Source: Kineosporiaceae bacterium SCSIO 59966 (GTDB taxonomy: Bacteria; Actinomycetota; Actinomycetes; Actinomycetales; SCSIO-59966). Taken from it: DNA of 64,000 bases. A program made the position numbers and the translations under genes. A model generated the notes under the pieces. The model was not told the DNA's origin. It made no database searches and saw only the letters and a list, made by a program, of their open reading frames with translations. Each line of letters starts with the position of its first letter. Position 1 is the first letter of the stretch. The stretch spans positions 2,852,001 to 2,916,000 of the forward strand of contig CP052876.1 in the NCBI GenBank assembly GCA_020881835.1, read 5' to 3'. Shown here in pieces: positions 39,315 to 48,574 of this stretch.

Positions 39315-40969
39315 GGCGTCTCCCGCATCGGCACCCGCACCCCCCGCTCGGCCGCGACCCGCTCGGCGGCCTGGTACCCGGCGTCGACGTGCCGGAGCAC
39401 ACCGGTGCCCGGGTCGTTCGTCAGCACCCGCTCGAGCTTGAGCGCCGCGAGCGGGGTGCCGTCGGCGACGGTGACCTGCCCGGCGTGGATGGACCGTCCG
39501 ATGCCGACGCCGCCGCCGTGGTGGATCGACACCCACGTCGCCCCGGACGCCGTGTTGACCAGGGCGTTGAGCAGCGGCCAGTCCGCGATCGCGTCGGAGC
39601 CGTCGGCCATCGCCTCGGTCTCCCGGTAGGGGGAGGCGACGGAGCCGGCGTCGAGGTGGTCGCGGCCGATGACGACCGGGGCGGACAGCTCCCCGGAGGC
39701 GACCATCTCGTTGAACCGCAGACCCGCCAGGTGCCGCTCCCCGTAGCCCAGCCAGCAGATCCGCGCCGGCAGGCCCTGGAAGGCGACCTTCTCGCCGGCC
39801 GCGCGGATCCACCGGGCCAGCTTCTCGTCGTCCCCGAACAGGTCCAGGACGGCGCGGTCGGTGGCGGCGATGTCGGCCGGGTCACCGGACAGCGCGGCCC
39901 ACCGGAACGGGCCCTTGCCCTCGCAGAACAGCGGCCGGATGTACGCCGGGACGAAACCGGGGAACGCGAAGGCGCGCTCGAAGCCGCCGAGGCGGGCCTC
40001 GTCGCGGATCGAGTTGCCGTAGTCGAAGACCTCGGCGCCGGCGTCCATGAAGCCGACCATCGCCTCGACGTGCTTGGCCATCGAGGCGCGCGCCCGGTCG
40101 GTGAACTCCTCGGGCTTGGCCTCGGCGTAGTCGTGCCAGTCGGCGAGGTCGACGTCCTCGGGCAGGTAGCTCAGCGGGTCGTGCGCGCTGGTCTGGTCGG
40201 TGACGATGTCGACCTCGACCCCACGGCGCAGCAGCTCCGGGACCACGGTGGCGGCGTTGCCGACGAGCCCGACGGACAGGGCGCGCCGCTCGCGCTTGGC
40301 GGCCAGGCACCGCTGGACGGCGACGTCGAGGTCGTCGGTCATCTCGTCGAGGTAGCGGTGCTCGACGCGGCGCCGCAGCCGCGCCGGGTCGACGTCGACG
40401 ACGAGGCAGACGCCGCCGTTGAGGGTGACGGCCAGTGGTTGCGCACCGCCCATCCCGCCGCAGCCGCCGGTCAGCGTCAGGGTGCCGGCCAGGGTGCCGC
40501 CGAACCTCTTCTCCGCGACCGCGGCGAACGTCTCGTAGGTGCCCTGGAGGATGCCCTGGGTGCCGATGTAGATCCACGACCCGGCGGTCATCTGGCCGTA
40601 CATCGTCAGGCCCAGGTGCTCCAGACGGCGGAACTCCGGCCAGGTCGCCCAGTCGCCCACCAGGTTGGCGTTGGCGATCAGCACCCGCGGGGCCCACTCG
40701 TGGGTGCGCAGGACGCCGACCGGCCGGCCGGACTGCACGAGCATCGTCTCGTCGTCCGCGAGGGTGGTCAGGGTGCGCACCATCGCGTCGAAGCTGGCCC
40801 AGTCGCGGGCGGCGCGGCCGGTGCCGCCGTAGACGACGAGGTCGTCGGGGCGCTCGGCCACCTCCGGGTCGAGGTTGTTCATCAGCATCCGCAACGGCGC
40901 CTCGGTCTGCCAGCTGCGGGCGGTCAGCGTCGTGCCGCGCGGCGCGCGGACCGGTCGTGCTCCGTCCAT
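39311..40969 (-). CDS. hutU: Urocanate hydratase
   Basis: 552 residues, the usual length. It hydrates urocanate to imidazolone propionate using tightly bound NAD. The family segments [51 protein letters not shown] (nucleotide loop) and [19 protein letters not shown] are all intact. The GTGA overlap with the AllC-like gene is at 39311-39314. A strong hairpin sits between hutH and this gene. Confidence 0.97.
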   Translation of the reverse strand: MDGARPVRAPRGTTLTARSWQTEAPLRMLMNNLDPEVAERPDDLVVYGGTGRAARDWASFDAMVRTLTTLADDETMLVQSGRPVGVLRTHEWAPRVLIANANLVGDWATWPEFRRLEHLGLTMYGQMTAGSWIYIGTQGILQGTYETFAAVAEKRFGGTLAGTLTLTGGCGGMGGAQPLAVTLNGGVCLVVDVDPARLRRRVEHRYLDEMTDDLDVAVQRCLAAKRERRALSVGLVGNAATVVPELLRRGVEVDIVTDQTSAHDPLSYLPEDVDLADWHDYAEAKPEEFTDRARASMAKHVEAMVGFMDAGAEVFDYGNSIRDEARLGGFERAFAFPGFVPAYIRPLFCEGKGPFRWAALSGDPADIAATDRAVLDLFGDDEKLARWIRAAGEKVAFQGLPARICWLGYGERHLAGLRFNEMVASGELSAPVVIGRDHLDAGSVASPYRETEAMADGSDAIADWPLLNALVNTASGATWVSIHHGGGVGIGRSIHAGQVTVADGTPLAALKLERVLTNDPGTGVLRHVDAGYQAAERVAAERGVRVPMRETP

Positions 40970-40997
40970 GTCGTGCTCACGGTCCTTTCGGTGCGTT

Positions 40998-41053
40998 CTC
41001 TGGAGGCTTTCCGGGGTCTGGCCGGGCTCCGAGAGCCCGGAAACCCTCCAGAG
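40998..41053 (-). terminator. Strong intercistronic hairpin between hutH and hutU
   Basis: Arms CTCTGGAGGCTTTCCGGG (40998-41015) and CCCGGAAACCCTCCAGAG (41036-41053) pair at 17 of 18 positions around a 20-nt loop. It is the only real gap (111 bp) in an otherwise overlapping operon. It may be an attenuator, a processing site or an operator. There is no U-tract, so simple termination is not assured. Confidence 0.65.
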
Positions 41054-41080
41054 ATCGGGTCGGTGGGGCAGGAGGTCGGG

Positions 41081-42706
41081 TCAGTGGAGGGGTCCGGTGA
41101 CGGTCTGGGCGGCGGCGACGACGGTGCCGTCCCGGACGGCGCGGGCGACGGCGGCGATCTCGGGCGCCAGGTGGCGGTCCGGTCCAGGTCCGCCGGCCCC
41201 GGCGGCCCGGACGGCGCGCAGCACGGCGGCGGTCGCGGGGGCCGGCTCGAGCGGGGCGCGCAGCTCCAGGGCCCGGGCGGCGGTGAGCACCTCGACGGCG
41301 AGCACCTGGGTGAGACCGTCGAGCGCCCGGCGCAGCTTGCGGGCCGCCGCCCACCCCATCGACACGTGGTCCTCCTGCATCGCCGAGGAGGGGATGGAGT
41401 CGACGCTGGCCGGGACGGCGAGCCGCTTGAGCTCGCTGACGACGCCGGCGGCCGTGTACTGGGCGATCATGAGGCCCGAGTCGACCCCGGGGTCGTCGGC
41501 GAGGAACGGCGGCAGGCCCCCGTTGCGGGCCCGGTCGAGGAACCGGTCGGTGCGCCGCTCGCTCATGCTCGCGACGTCGGCGACCGCGACGGCGAGGAAG
41601 TCCAGCACGTACCCGACGGGGGCGCCGTGGAAGTTGCCGTTGGACTCCACCCGCCCGTCGACGGTGACGACCGGGTTGTCGACGGCGCTGGCCAGCTCCC
41701 GGCCGGCGACCGCCTCGGCGTGGGCGAGGGTGTCGCGCGCGGCGCCGTGCACCTGGGGGGCGCAGCGCAGGGAGTAGGCGTCCTGCACCCGGGTGCACTC
41801 GAACGGGTCCCGGTGGCTGGCCATCACCCCCGACCCGGCGAGGACGGCGCGCAGGTTCGCCGCGGCGTCCGCCTGGCCGGGGTGCGGACGCAGCGCCTGC
41901 AGGTCCGCGGCGAACACCGCGTCGGTGCCCAGCAGCGCCTCGACACTCATCGCGGCGGCGACGTCCGCGGTGCGCAGCAGCCGGCGCAGGTCCTCGGCGG
42001 CCAGGACCAGCTGGCCGAGCATCCCGTCGGTGCCGTTGATGAGCGCCAGGCCTTCCTTCTCGGCGAGGGCGACCGGCTCGATCCCGTGCTCTGGCAGCGC
42101 CTCGGCCGCCGGACGGGTGCGGCCGTCGGCGTCGGTGACCTCCCCCTCACCCATGACGGCGAGGGCGACGGCGGCCAGCGGCGCGAGGTCACCGGAGCAG
42201 CCGAGCGACCCGTGCTCGGGCACGACGGGGGTCAGGCCGGCGGTGAGCAGGGCGGCGTAGGCCTGCGCTGTCTGCAGCCGGACGCCGGTGCGGCCGGTGG
42301 CCAGCGTGGACAGCCGCAGCAGCATCATCGCCCGGACGACCTCCCGCTCGACCGGCTCGCCGGCCCCCGCGGCGTGGGAGCGCACGAGGCTGCGCTGCAG
42401 CTGCGCCCGCAGCCCGACCGGGATGTGCCGGGTGGCCAGCGCGCCGAACCCGGTCGACACCCCGTAGTGCGCACGGGTGTCGCCGGCGAGGTCCTCGACG
42501 ACGGTCCGGCTGCGCTCGATCGCGGTGACGGCCTCGGCGGTCAGCTCCACGCCGGCGTCACCGCGGGCCACCGCGACGACCTCCGCCGGGGAGACGGGGC
42601 CGACACCGACCCGGACGACGTGCTGCTCGCTCGCCCGCCGTCCGTCCAGCCGTCCGCTCGCCTGGTGTCCGCTCACCTGATGCCCGCTGACCTGGTACTC
42701 GCTCAC
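41081..42706 (-). CDS. hutH: Histidine ammonia-lyase
   Basis: About 541 residues. It removes ammonia from histidine to give urocanate. The MIO-forming loop reads GSLGCSGDLAPLA, so the cyclising triad is Cys-Ser-Gly rather than the common Ala-Ser-Gly. Other signatures are YGVSTGFGALA, NGTDGM, DNPVV, NGNFHG and SSAMQEDHVSMG. The start is uncertain: GTG 42706 and GTG 42676 are both in frame, and the N-terminal leader consists of 15-nt tandem units (about 42672-42716), giving repeated Val-Ser-Gly-His-Gln. It is the first hut gene, divergent from an IclR regulator. Confidence 0.93.
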   Translation of the reverse strand: MSEYQVSGHQVSGHQASGRLDGRRASEQHVVRVGVGPVSPAEVVAVARGDAGVELTAEAVTAIERSRTVVEDLAGDTRAHYGVSTGFGALATRHIPVGLRAQLQRSLVRSHAAGAGEPVEREVVRAMMLLRLSTLATGRTGVRLQTAQAYAALLTAGLTPVVPEHGSLGCSGDLAPLAAVALAVMGEGEVTDADGRTRPAAEALPEHGIEPVALAEKEGLALINGTDGMLGQLVLAAEDLRRLLRTADVAAAMSVEALLGTDAVFAADLQALRPHPGQADAAANLRAVLAGSGVMASHRDPFECTRVQDAYSLRCAPQVHGAARDTLAHAEAVAGRELASAVDNPVVTVDGRVESNGNFHGAPVGYVLDFLAVAVADVASMSERRTDRFLDRARNGGLPPFLADDPGVDSGLMIAQYTAAGVVSELKRLAVPASVDSIPSSAMQEDHVSMGWAAARKLRRALDGLTQVLAVEVLTAARALELRAPLEPAPATAAVLRAVRAAGAGGPGPDRHLAPEIAAVARAVRDGTVVAAAQTVTGPLH

Positions 42707-42760
42707 CTGCCCATCGCACACCCGGCGGCGTCCCGCCGGTACCGGCCGGCCTGGGATGCT

Positions 42761-42776
42761 GTCTGGGATGCCAGAC
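42761..42776. promoter_or_regulatory. Inverted repeat at the hutH-iclR divergent start region
   Basis: GTCTGG-GATG-CCAGAC, with perfect 6-bp arms, overlaps the candidate start of the regulator gene and lies 55-70 bp from the hutH start. It could be the IclR operator for autoregulation and hut control. If so, the regulator probably starts at ATG 42777 rather than 42768. Confidence 0.4.
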
Positions 42777-43592
42777 ATGGCGCACCGTGACGCCCGGGGC
42801 CGCTCGAGCCGCGTCCCGGCCGCCGAGCAGGCCCTGGCCGTGCTGCGGCACCTGGCCAGCCAGGCCGCCCCGGTGCCTGCGGCGGCGATCGCGCGGGACC
42901 TCGGGCTGCCGCGCTCGACCACGTACCACCTGCTGACCGTCCTGGCCCGGGACGGGTTCGTCGTCCACCTGCCCGAGGAACGACGCTGGGGGCTCGGGGT
43001 GACCGCGTACGAGATCGGCACCGCCTACCTGCGTCAGGAGCCGCTGGCGCGCCTGGCCCGCCCCGTGCTCGCCCGTCTCGTCGACGCCTCCGGACACTCC
43101 GCGCACCTGGCCGTCCTGCACGGCCGCGAGGTGGTCTACGTCGTCGAGGAGCGCGCCCCGGGGCGGCCGCCGCTGGTCACCGACGTCGGCGTCCGGCTGC
43201 CCGCGCCGCTCACCGCGAGCGGCCGGGCGGTGCTGGCCGCCCTGCCGGCCGGGCAGGTCCGCGCCCTGTTCCCCGGCGCCGCCGCGTTCGTCGACCGGCA
43301 CGGCCGCGGACCGCGCTCGCCGTCGGCGCTGCGCCAGCTGCTCGTGACGGTCCGGCGCGACGGCGTCGCCCGCGAGGACGGCGAGGTCACGCCGGGGTTC
43401 GCGTCCGTGGCCTCGGCGGTCCACGACCACACCGGTCACCCGGTGGCGGGGGTGGCCCTCACCTTCCCGGCCGACGAGGTGACTGCGGACGCCGAGGCCG
43501 GGCTCGTCGTCCGGGTGCGGGCGGCCGCCGCGGAGCTGACCCGCAGGATCGGTGGGCGAGGTCACCCTCCCGGGGACGTCGCCCGTCCGTAG
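42768..43592 (+). CDS. IclR-family transcriptional regulator of the hut genes
   Basis: About 274 residues. The N-terminal winged helix (VPAAAIARDLGLPRSTTYHLLTVLARDGFV) precedes the IclR effector domain (HSAHLAVLHGREVVYV, LTASGRAVLAALP, GEVTPGFASVASAV). The divergent placement makes it the probable hut repressor or activator; the ligand is likely urocanate or a related compound, by analogy. ATG 42756, 42768 and 42777 are all in frame. It ends 11 bp before the Fe-S oxidoreductase gene. Confidence 0.88.
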   Translation: MPDMAHRDARGRSSRVPAAEQALAVLRHLASQAAPVPAAAIARDLGLPRSTTYHLLTVLARDGFVVHLPEERRWGLGVTAYEIGTAYLRQEPLARLARPVLARLVDASGHSAHLAVLHGREVVYVVEERAPGRPPLVTDVGVRLPAPLTASGRAVLAALPAGQVRALFPGAAAFVDRHGRGPRSPSALRQLLVTVRRDGVAREDGEVTPGFASVASAVHDHTGHPVAGVALTFPADEVTADAEAGLVVRVRAAAAELTRRIGGRGHPPGDVARP

Positions 43593-43603
43593 ACTCCGCG
43601 CCC

Positions 43604-45946
43604 ATGCAGGTCATCGCGATCGTCGTGTCCCTGGCCGCCACCGCCGTGGGCGTCGCGCTGTTCGCCCGAACCGTCGGGCAGATCGTGCGGACGATCCGCC
43701 TGGGGCAACCCGTCGTCGGGCGCACCGACGAGCCGGGCCGGCGGACCGCGACCCTCGTGCGCGAGTTCCTCGGCCACACCCGGATGGCCAGGTTGCCGGT
43801 CGTCGCGGTGGCGCACTGGTTCGTCATGGTGAGCTTCGGTCTGCTGTTCTTCAGCCTGCTGACCGCCTACGGCCAGCTGTTCGACCCCGGGTTCGTCCTG
43901 CCGCTGATCGGGCACTTCGTGCCGCTGGAGTGGCTGACCGAGGTGGTGGCCTGGCTGTCCCTGGTGGGGATCGTCGTGCTCATCGTCATCCGCCAGCGCC
44001 AGCACCCCCGCCGGTACGCCGGGCGCCAGCGGGACGGCCGGCGGGCCTCGGGCGAGCGCGGGTCCCGCTTCTACCTGTCGAGCTTCTGGCAGGCCTACTA
44101 CGTCGAGGCCACGATCCTCGGCGTCGTCCTGGCCGTCATCGCCCTGCGCGGGCTGGAGTACGCCCAGAGCGCGGCCACGGACGGGCAGTACGCGACGCTC
44201 GTGCACTTCCCGCTCACGGCGTGGCTGGGCGAGCTGTTCACCGGGCTGAGCCTGGGCGCGATCGAGACCGCGATCGTGGTCATCGCGGCGGTGAAGATCC
44301 TCATCTCGATGGCGTGGTTCGTCACCGTCGCGCTGAACCCGACGATGGGTGTCGCGTGGCACCGGTTCCTGGCGTTCCCCAACATCTGGTTCAAGCGGCA
44401 CGCGGACGGTCGGACCTCCCTCGGGGAGCTGCAGCCGGTTCTCGTCGGCGGCGCCCCGCTGGACTTCGAGAACCTCGAGGAGCTCGACGAGGACACCGCG
44501 CTCGGCGTCGGCAAGGTCGAGGACTTCACCTGGAAGGGCCTGCTGGACTTCAGCACCTGCACCGAGTGCGGCCGCTGCCAGTCGCAGTGCCCGGCCTGGA
44601 CGACGGACAAGCCGCTGAGCCCCAAGCAGGTGATCCTGTCGCTGCGCGACCACGCCTGGGCCAAGGCGCCGTACCTGCTGGCCACCGAGGAGGAGCGTGC
44701 CGCGCCCGACGGCACGTCAGGCCCGCTTGACGTGCTGGCGATGGCCCGGGCGGAGGCCGAGCGGCCGCTCGTCGGGGCGACCGAGGGCGACCCGTGGCGG
44801 CCCTCCGGCGGCGGTGTCATCGACCCGGACGTGCTGTGGGCGTGCACCACCTGCGGCGCCTGCGTCGAGCAGTGCCCGGTCGACATCGAGCACGTCGACC
44901 ACATCGTCGACATGCGCCGCAACCAGGTGCTCATCGAGTCGGCGTTCCCCAGCGAGCTCGGCGGGCTGTTCCGGAACCTGGAGACCAAGCAGAACCCGTG
45001 GGGGATGAACGCGCGGACCCGGTTGGAGTGGGCGAAGGACCTGCCGTTCGAGGTCAAGCAGGTCGGCGTGGACGTCGAGGACCTCTCCGAGGTCGAGTAC
45101 CTGTTCTGGGTCGGGTGCGCCGGGGCGTTCGAGGACCGGGCGAAGAAGACCACCCAGGCCGTCGCCGAGCTGCTGCACACCGCGGGCGTCGACTTCGCCG
45201 TCCTCGGCGACGCCGAGTCCTGCACCGGTGACCCGGCCCGCCGCGCCGGCAACGAGTTCCTCTTCCAGATGCTCGCCCAGGCGAACGTCGAGGCGCTCAA
45301 CGAGATGAAGGCGACCAAGGTCGTCGTCTCCTGCGCGCACTGCTTCAACACCCTCGCCAACGAGTACCCGCAGCTCGGCGGGCACTACGAGGTCGTCCAC
45401 CACACCCAGCTGCTCAACCGGCTGGTGCGCGACAAGCGGCTCGTCCCGGTCACGCCGCCCGAGCAGCCGGTGTCGGGGCTCGGGCTGTCCAAGGCCGGGG
45501 CGTCGGCGCCCAGCGTCACCTACCACGACCCGTGCTACCTCGGCCGGCACAACGGCGTGTACTCCCCGCCGCGCGACCTCCTCGGCGCCCTGCCCGGCGT
45601 GGAGTACCGGGAGATGGAGCGCAGCAAGGAGCGGTCGTTCTGCTGCGGCGCCGGCGGGGCACGGATGTGGATGGAGGAGAAGATCGGCACCCGCATCAAC
45701 GCCAACCGGACCGCCGAGGCCGTGGCCACCGGAGCGGACACCATCGCCATCGGCTGCCCATTCTGCCGGGTCATGCTCTCCGACGGCCTGACCGAGGCGC
45801 AGGGCAAGGGCGAGGCCCGCGAGGAGGTCCAGGTCCTGGACGTCGCGCAGATGCTGCTCGCAGCGGTCAGGCGCGGCGGCGAGCCCGGGTCCGGTGCCGA
45901 CGCCGGCGAGCGCGCTCCTGACCCGGAGCCGCAGCCCGCCTCCTGA
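43604..45946 (+). CDS. Membrane-anchored Fe-S oxidoreductase with CCG domains (HdrD/GlpC-like)
   Basis: 780 residues. The N-terminal 260 residues hold about five membrane helices, like a respiratory nitrate reductase gamma-type cytochrome region. Two [4Fe-4S] ferredoxin motifs follow: CTECGRCQSQCPAW (about 317) and CTTCGACVEQCPVD (about 413). Two CCG (heterodisulfide reductase) domains come next: SCAHCFNTLANEYP and HDPCYLGRHNGVY (about 576-645), then CCGAGGARMWMEE (about 679). It probably moves electrons between a cytoplasmic donor and menaquinone; the donor is unknown. It is widespread in actinobacteria. The C-terminus is low complexity. Repeat array 3 starts 32 bp after the stop. Confidence 0.92.
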   Translation: MQVIAIVVSLAATAVGVALFARTVGQIVRTIRLGQPVVGRTDEPGRRTATLVREFLGHTRMARLPVVAVAHWFVMVSFGLLFFSLLTAYGQLFDPGFVLPLIGHFVPLEWLTEVVAWLSLVGIVVLIVIRQRQHPRRYAGRQRDGRRASGERGSRFYLSSFWQAYYVEATILGVVLAVIALRGLEYAQSAATDGQYATLVHFPLTAWLGELFTGLSLGAIETAIVVIAAVKILISMAWFVTVALNPTMGVAWHRFLAFPNIWFKRHADGRTSLGELQPVLVGGAPLDFENLEELDEDTALGVGKVEDFTWKGLLDFSTCTECGRCQSQCPAWTTDKPLSPKQVILSLRDHAWAKAPYLLATEEERAAPDGTSGPLDVLAMARAEAERPLVGATEGDPWRPSGGGVIDPDVLWACTTCGACVEQCPVDIEHVDHIVDMRRNQVLIESAFPSELGGLFRNLETKQNPWGMNARTRLEWAKDLPFEVKQVGVDVEDLSEVEYLFWVGCAGAFEDRAKKTTQAVAELLHTAGVDFAVLGDAESCTGDPARRAGNEFLFQMLAQANVEALNEMKATKVVVSCAHCFNTLANEYPQLGGHYEVVHHTQLLNRLVRDKRLVPVTPPEQPVSGLGLSKAGASAPSVTYHDPCYLGRHNGVYSPPRDLLGALPGVEYREMERSKERSFCCGAGGARMWMEEKIGTRINANRTAEAVATGADTIAIGCPFCRVMLSDGLTEAQGKGEAREEVQVLDVAQMLLAAVRRGGEPGSGADAGERAPDPEPQPAS

Positions 45947-45977
45947 CCGACCCCACCGCCCCAGTGCCTCCCCGTCC

Positions 45978-46081
45978 GTGATCATGCAATCCCGCCACCC
46001 CACACAACCCAGCCGCCTCTCGCAGAATGCTGGGTTGGTGGCGCGACACGCCGGCAATGCCGTCGCGGATCCAGCATTCTG
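45978..46081 (+). repeat. Intergenic repeat array 3: one O-B unit
   Basis: The simplest copy. O is at 45978-45999 and B at 46023-46081 (59 nt, perfect CAGAATGCTG/CAGCATTCTG ends), separated by 23 nt. No mirrored partner follows. It lies between the Fe-S oxidoreductase stop and a small minus-strand frame that ends at 46107. Confidence 0.9.
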
Positions 46082-46106
46082 TGGCCCGGAGAGCGCCGAG
46101 AATGCC

Positions 46107-46250
46107 TTACCTCGTCGGAGCTGCGGCCGGGTCCGGGGACGCTGACAGTGAATCCACATCGGTCAGCTCGGTCCGTGCGGCGCTGAGGAAGCGCACACTG
46201 GCGTCCAGATCAGAGGAGTCCAGCGCGTAACCCCTGCTCATGTGCCGCAT
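46107..46250 (-). CDS. Small hypothetical protein, possibly a truncated EspC/WXG-like gene
   Basis: A 47-residue frame from ATG 46250, with GGAGG upstream, reading MRHMSRGYALDSSDLDASVR, then FLSAARTELTDV and a Pro/Ala-rich end. The Leu/Asp-spaced helix resembles the start of small ESX-secreted EspC or WXG100-type proteins, but those are about 100 residues. If the likeness is real the gene is truncated; its stop lies 25 bp from a B repeat. Local GC is lower than in neighbouring genes. It could be noncoding. Confidence 0.3.
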   Translation of the reverse strand: MRHMSRGYALDSSDLDASVRFLSAARTELTDVDSLSASPDPAAAPTR

Positions 46251-46337
46251 GTAACCTCCGGACGGTCCGATTCGTCGGGTTAATTCACCGGATTTGGTGA
46301 GCATCCTCGTCCCGAGGCCTTCCCGGAGAGCAGCGTC

Positions 46338-46802
46338 ATGCCAGACCCGCGCTGGGACAGATGGAGGGAGCGGCTCGCCAGCGAGCTCGCGACCCTCACC
46401 GAGACCGAGTTCCTGATCTTCGATCACGAGGTCCCACCGGAGCAGCAGCGCTGGTCCCAACCGCGCCGAGGCCTCTTCGGTACGAAACCTCCCGTCCGGC
46501 TCCCTTCCGGCTTCGTCGCGCAGTTCGCCGGCCAGGGGCAGGGGGTCGTCCTCGGCATCCTGGGAGGCGCCGCCCTCGCCGGCGGGCACGTGGAGGTCAC
46601 CGAGGAACAGGATCGGCGGATCCGGGACCTCGGCTGGCGGCGTCCTGGCGACCCCGGGCACGTCGAGCCGTACGCGCCCGACTACACGGTCCTCGAGTGG
46701 CCGCAGTCCGACGCCGAAGGTCTTGCGCGCATCACCGTCGAGGCGCTCGAGATCCAGGGCGCCGACCCCGACCTGCCGTGGACACTCCGCCGAGACTCCT
46801 GA
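46338..46802 (+). CDS. Hypothetical protein
   Basis: 154 residues, soluble, starting MPDPRWDRWRERLASELATL. A central Gly/Ala-rich hydrophobic stretch (FAGQGQGVVLGILGGAALAGG) looks like a helix-turn or nucleotide-contacting loop rather than a membrane span, since acidic residues follow at once. The C-terminal half has EPYAPDYTVLEWPQSDAEGLARITVEALE, a pattern seen in actinobacterial TY-Chap-like proteins. No function assigned. It is preceded by about 85 bp of AT-richer DNA that could be its promoter. It is convergent with the next gene. Confidence 0.6.
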   Translation: MPDPRWDRWRERLASELATLTETEFLIFDHEVPPEQQRWSQPRRGLFGTKPPVRLPSGFVAQFAGQGQGVVLGILGGAALAGGHVEVTEEQDRRIRDLGWRRPGDPGHVEPYAPDYTVLEWPQSDAEGLARITVEALEIQGADPDLPWTLRRDS

Positions 46803-46873
46803 GCGGTGGAGGTCCCGGCACGGCCCTCGGGCTGCCGAGCGACGAGAGGCCGAGCGATCGAGGGCCCGGCTGG

Positions 46874-47941
46874 TCAGAGGGAGTAGCGGTCCAGCAGGAA
46901 CCCGTCGGCGTCCACCGGGATGCCCTCGGCCGCCTCGGTGACGACCCGCGCCGCCGACCGGACGACGGCCGCCGCCCGCCGGCGGGCAGCCACCAGTGCA
47001 CCTCCCGGCGCCTCGAGGGCGGCGACGGCGGGGTCCTCCGGCGCCCAGCGGACCTCGTACGTCGTCGCCCGCCCCGCCCACGGATGACCCGCCACCGCCG
47101 GCGGCAGGTCCTCGGCGGGGTGCACGAGCACCTCGACGATCCCGGACTCCGCGTCGTCCACCGATCGGGCCATGTCGACGACGAGGGCGTACGGCGCTGC
47201 ATCCGCGGTCCCGGCGGCCCGCTCGCCACCGATCCGGACGGCCTGCTCGGCGGCGAGCACCTCGGCGTCCAGCCGGTCGGCGCGGGCGTGCAGCGCCGCG
47301 CGCTCCTCGGTCGGGAGGGCGGCGACCGCCTCGTCCGGGGGGTGCTCGACGAGGTCCGGCGGGGGACCGGCCCACGGCGCCCCCGGGTCCGGCTCCGTCG
47401 CCGGGACCCCGGCGGCGACCAGGGCGGCGCGCAAGGTGTCCCGGTCCAGCCGGTGCGCCGCGTGGACGACGACGTCGACGGCGACGTCCGGGTCGGGACG
47501 CAGCAGCAGTCCGCTGCCGGCGACCCGGACGGCGCCACGCAACCGGCGGGCGAGGGCGACGAGCAGGCCCACGGCCCGTCCTTCGGCCCGCACCGGGAGC
47601 CCGTGCGGGAAGGCGCGGTAGAGGCCGTCGGGGTCGGTGATCCCGGGCAGCGGCGGGTCCCCGCGTTCGGCGGGGCAGTCCAGCACCCAGGCGAGGGCCC
47701 AGTCGGGGTGGGCCCCTGCGGGCAGGACGTCGTCCGCTGCGAAGGGGCCGAGCAGCCTGGTGTGCCGCCCGATCCGCAGGCCGCCGCCCGGGTCGGCGGC
47801 GACCGCGGGCTCCCGCTGGCGGACGAGCGGCTCGACGTCCTCGACGTCGATGCCGCCCGGGAGCACGAGCACGTGGGCACGGCTGCGGTCCAAGCCGTCG
47901 GGGCGGCCGGACGGCGTGGGGCGGCGGCGCGCGGCCGGCAC
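46874..47941 (-). CDS. Hypothetical protein in operon with dcd
   Basis: 355 residues with no membrane segment and no family I recognise. It is Ala/Asp/Pro-rich, with possible beta-alpha units (AHVLVLPGGIDVEDVEPLV, DWALAWVLDCP, ALVVDMARSVDD). It starts only 3 bp after the dcd stop on the same strand, so it is very probably co-transcribed. Strong GC bias at third codon positions supports coding. No catalytic motif is visible. Confidence 0.65.
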   Translation of the reverse strand: MPAARRRPTPSGRPDGLDRSRAHVLVLPGGIDVEDVEPLVRQREPAVAADPGGGLRIGRHTRLLGPFAADDVLPAGAHPDWALAWVLDCPAERGDPPLPGITDPDGLYRAFPHGLPVRAEGRAVGLLVALARRLRGAVRVAGSGLLLRPDPDVAVDVVVHAAHRLDRDTLRAALVAAGVPATEPDPGAPWAGPPPDLVEHPPDEAVAALPTEERAALHARADRLDAEVLAAEQAVRIGGERAAGTADAAPYALVVDMARSVDDAESGIVEVLVHPAEDLPPAVAGHPWAGRATTYEVRWAPEDPAVAALEAPGGALVAARRRAAAVVRSAARVVTEAAEGIPVDADGFLLDRYSL

Positions 47942-47944
47942 GGG

Positions 47945-48520
47945 TCAGACCCGGGTGCGGTGGAAGCTGAGGTAGGACCGGCTCGCGGTCGGACCGCGCT
48001 GGCCCTGGTAGCGCGAGCCGTACCGGTCACTGCCGTAGGGGTGCTCGACCGGGCTGGAGAGCCGGAAGAAGCACAGCTGGCCGATCTTCATGCCGGGCCA
48101 CAGCTTGATCGGCAGGGTGGCCACGTTCGACAGCTCGAGGGTCACGTGACCGGAGAAGCCGGCGTCGATGAACCCGGCGGTGGAGTGGGTGAGCAGGCCC
48201 AGCCGGCCGAGCGAGCTCTTGCCCTCGAGCCGCGAGGACAGGTCGTCCGGGAGGGTGACGTACTCGTAGGTGGAGGCGAGGACGAACTCGCCGGGGTGCA
48301 GCACGAACGCCTCGTCCGGGCCCACCTCGACGAGTCGGGTGAGGTCGGGCTGCTCGAGGGCCGGGTCGATCACCGGGTACTTGTGGTTGTCGAACAGCCG
48401 GAAGTACCGGTCGAGCCGGACGTCGATGCTGCTCGGCTGGACCATCGCCGGGTCGAACGGGTCGAGGACGACCCGTCCGGCGTCGATCTCGGTCCGGATG
48501 TCGCGGTCGGACAGCAGCAC
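47945..48520 (-). CDS. dcd: dCTP deaminase
   Basis: 191 residues. It starts [21 protein letters not shown], and the active-site region [25 protein letters not shown] is intact. In Mycobacterium tuberculosis the homologue both deaminates dCTP and hydrolyses the dUTP formed; the close similarity of the [11 protein letters not shown] segment suggests the same dUMP-forming activity, but this is inference. It feeds thymidylate synthesis. It is divergent from the vapBC pair. Confidence 0.95.
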   Translation of the reverse strand: MLLSDRDIRTEIDAGRVVLDPFDPAMVQPSSIDVRLDRYFRLFDNHKYPVIDPALEQPDLTRLVEVGPDEAFVLHPGEFVLASTYEYVTLPDDLSSRLEGKSSLGRLGLLTHSTAGFIDAGFSGHVTLELSNVATLPIKLWPGMKIGQLCFFRLSSPVEHPYGSDRYGSRYQGQRGPTASRSYLSFHRTRV

Positions 48521-48574
48521 GCCGACAACCTACCCAGTCGACCGAGGCGGAGGGGGCCCCCGGCGGGACGTCGA

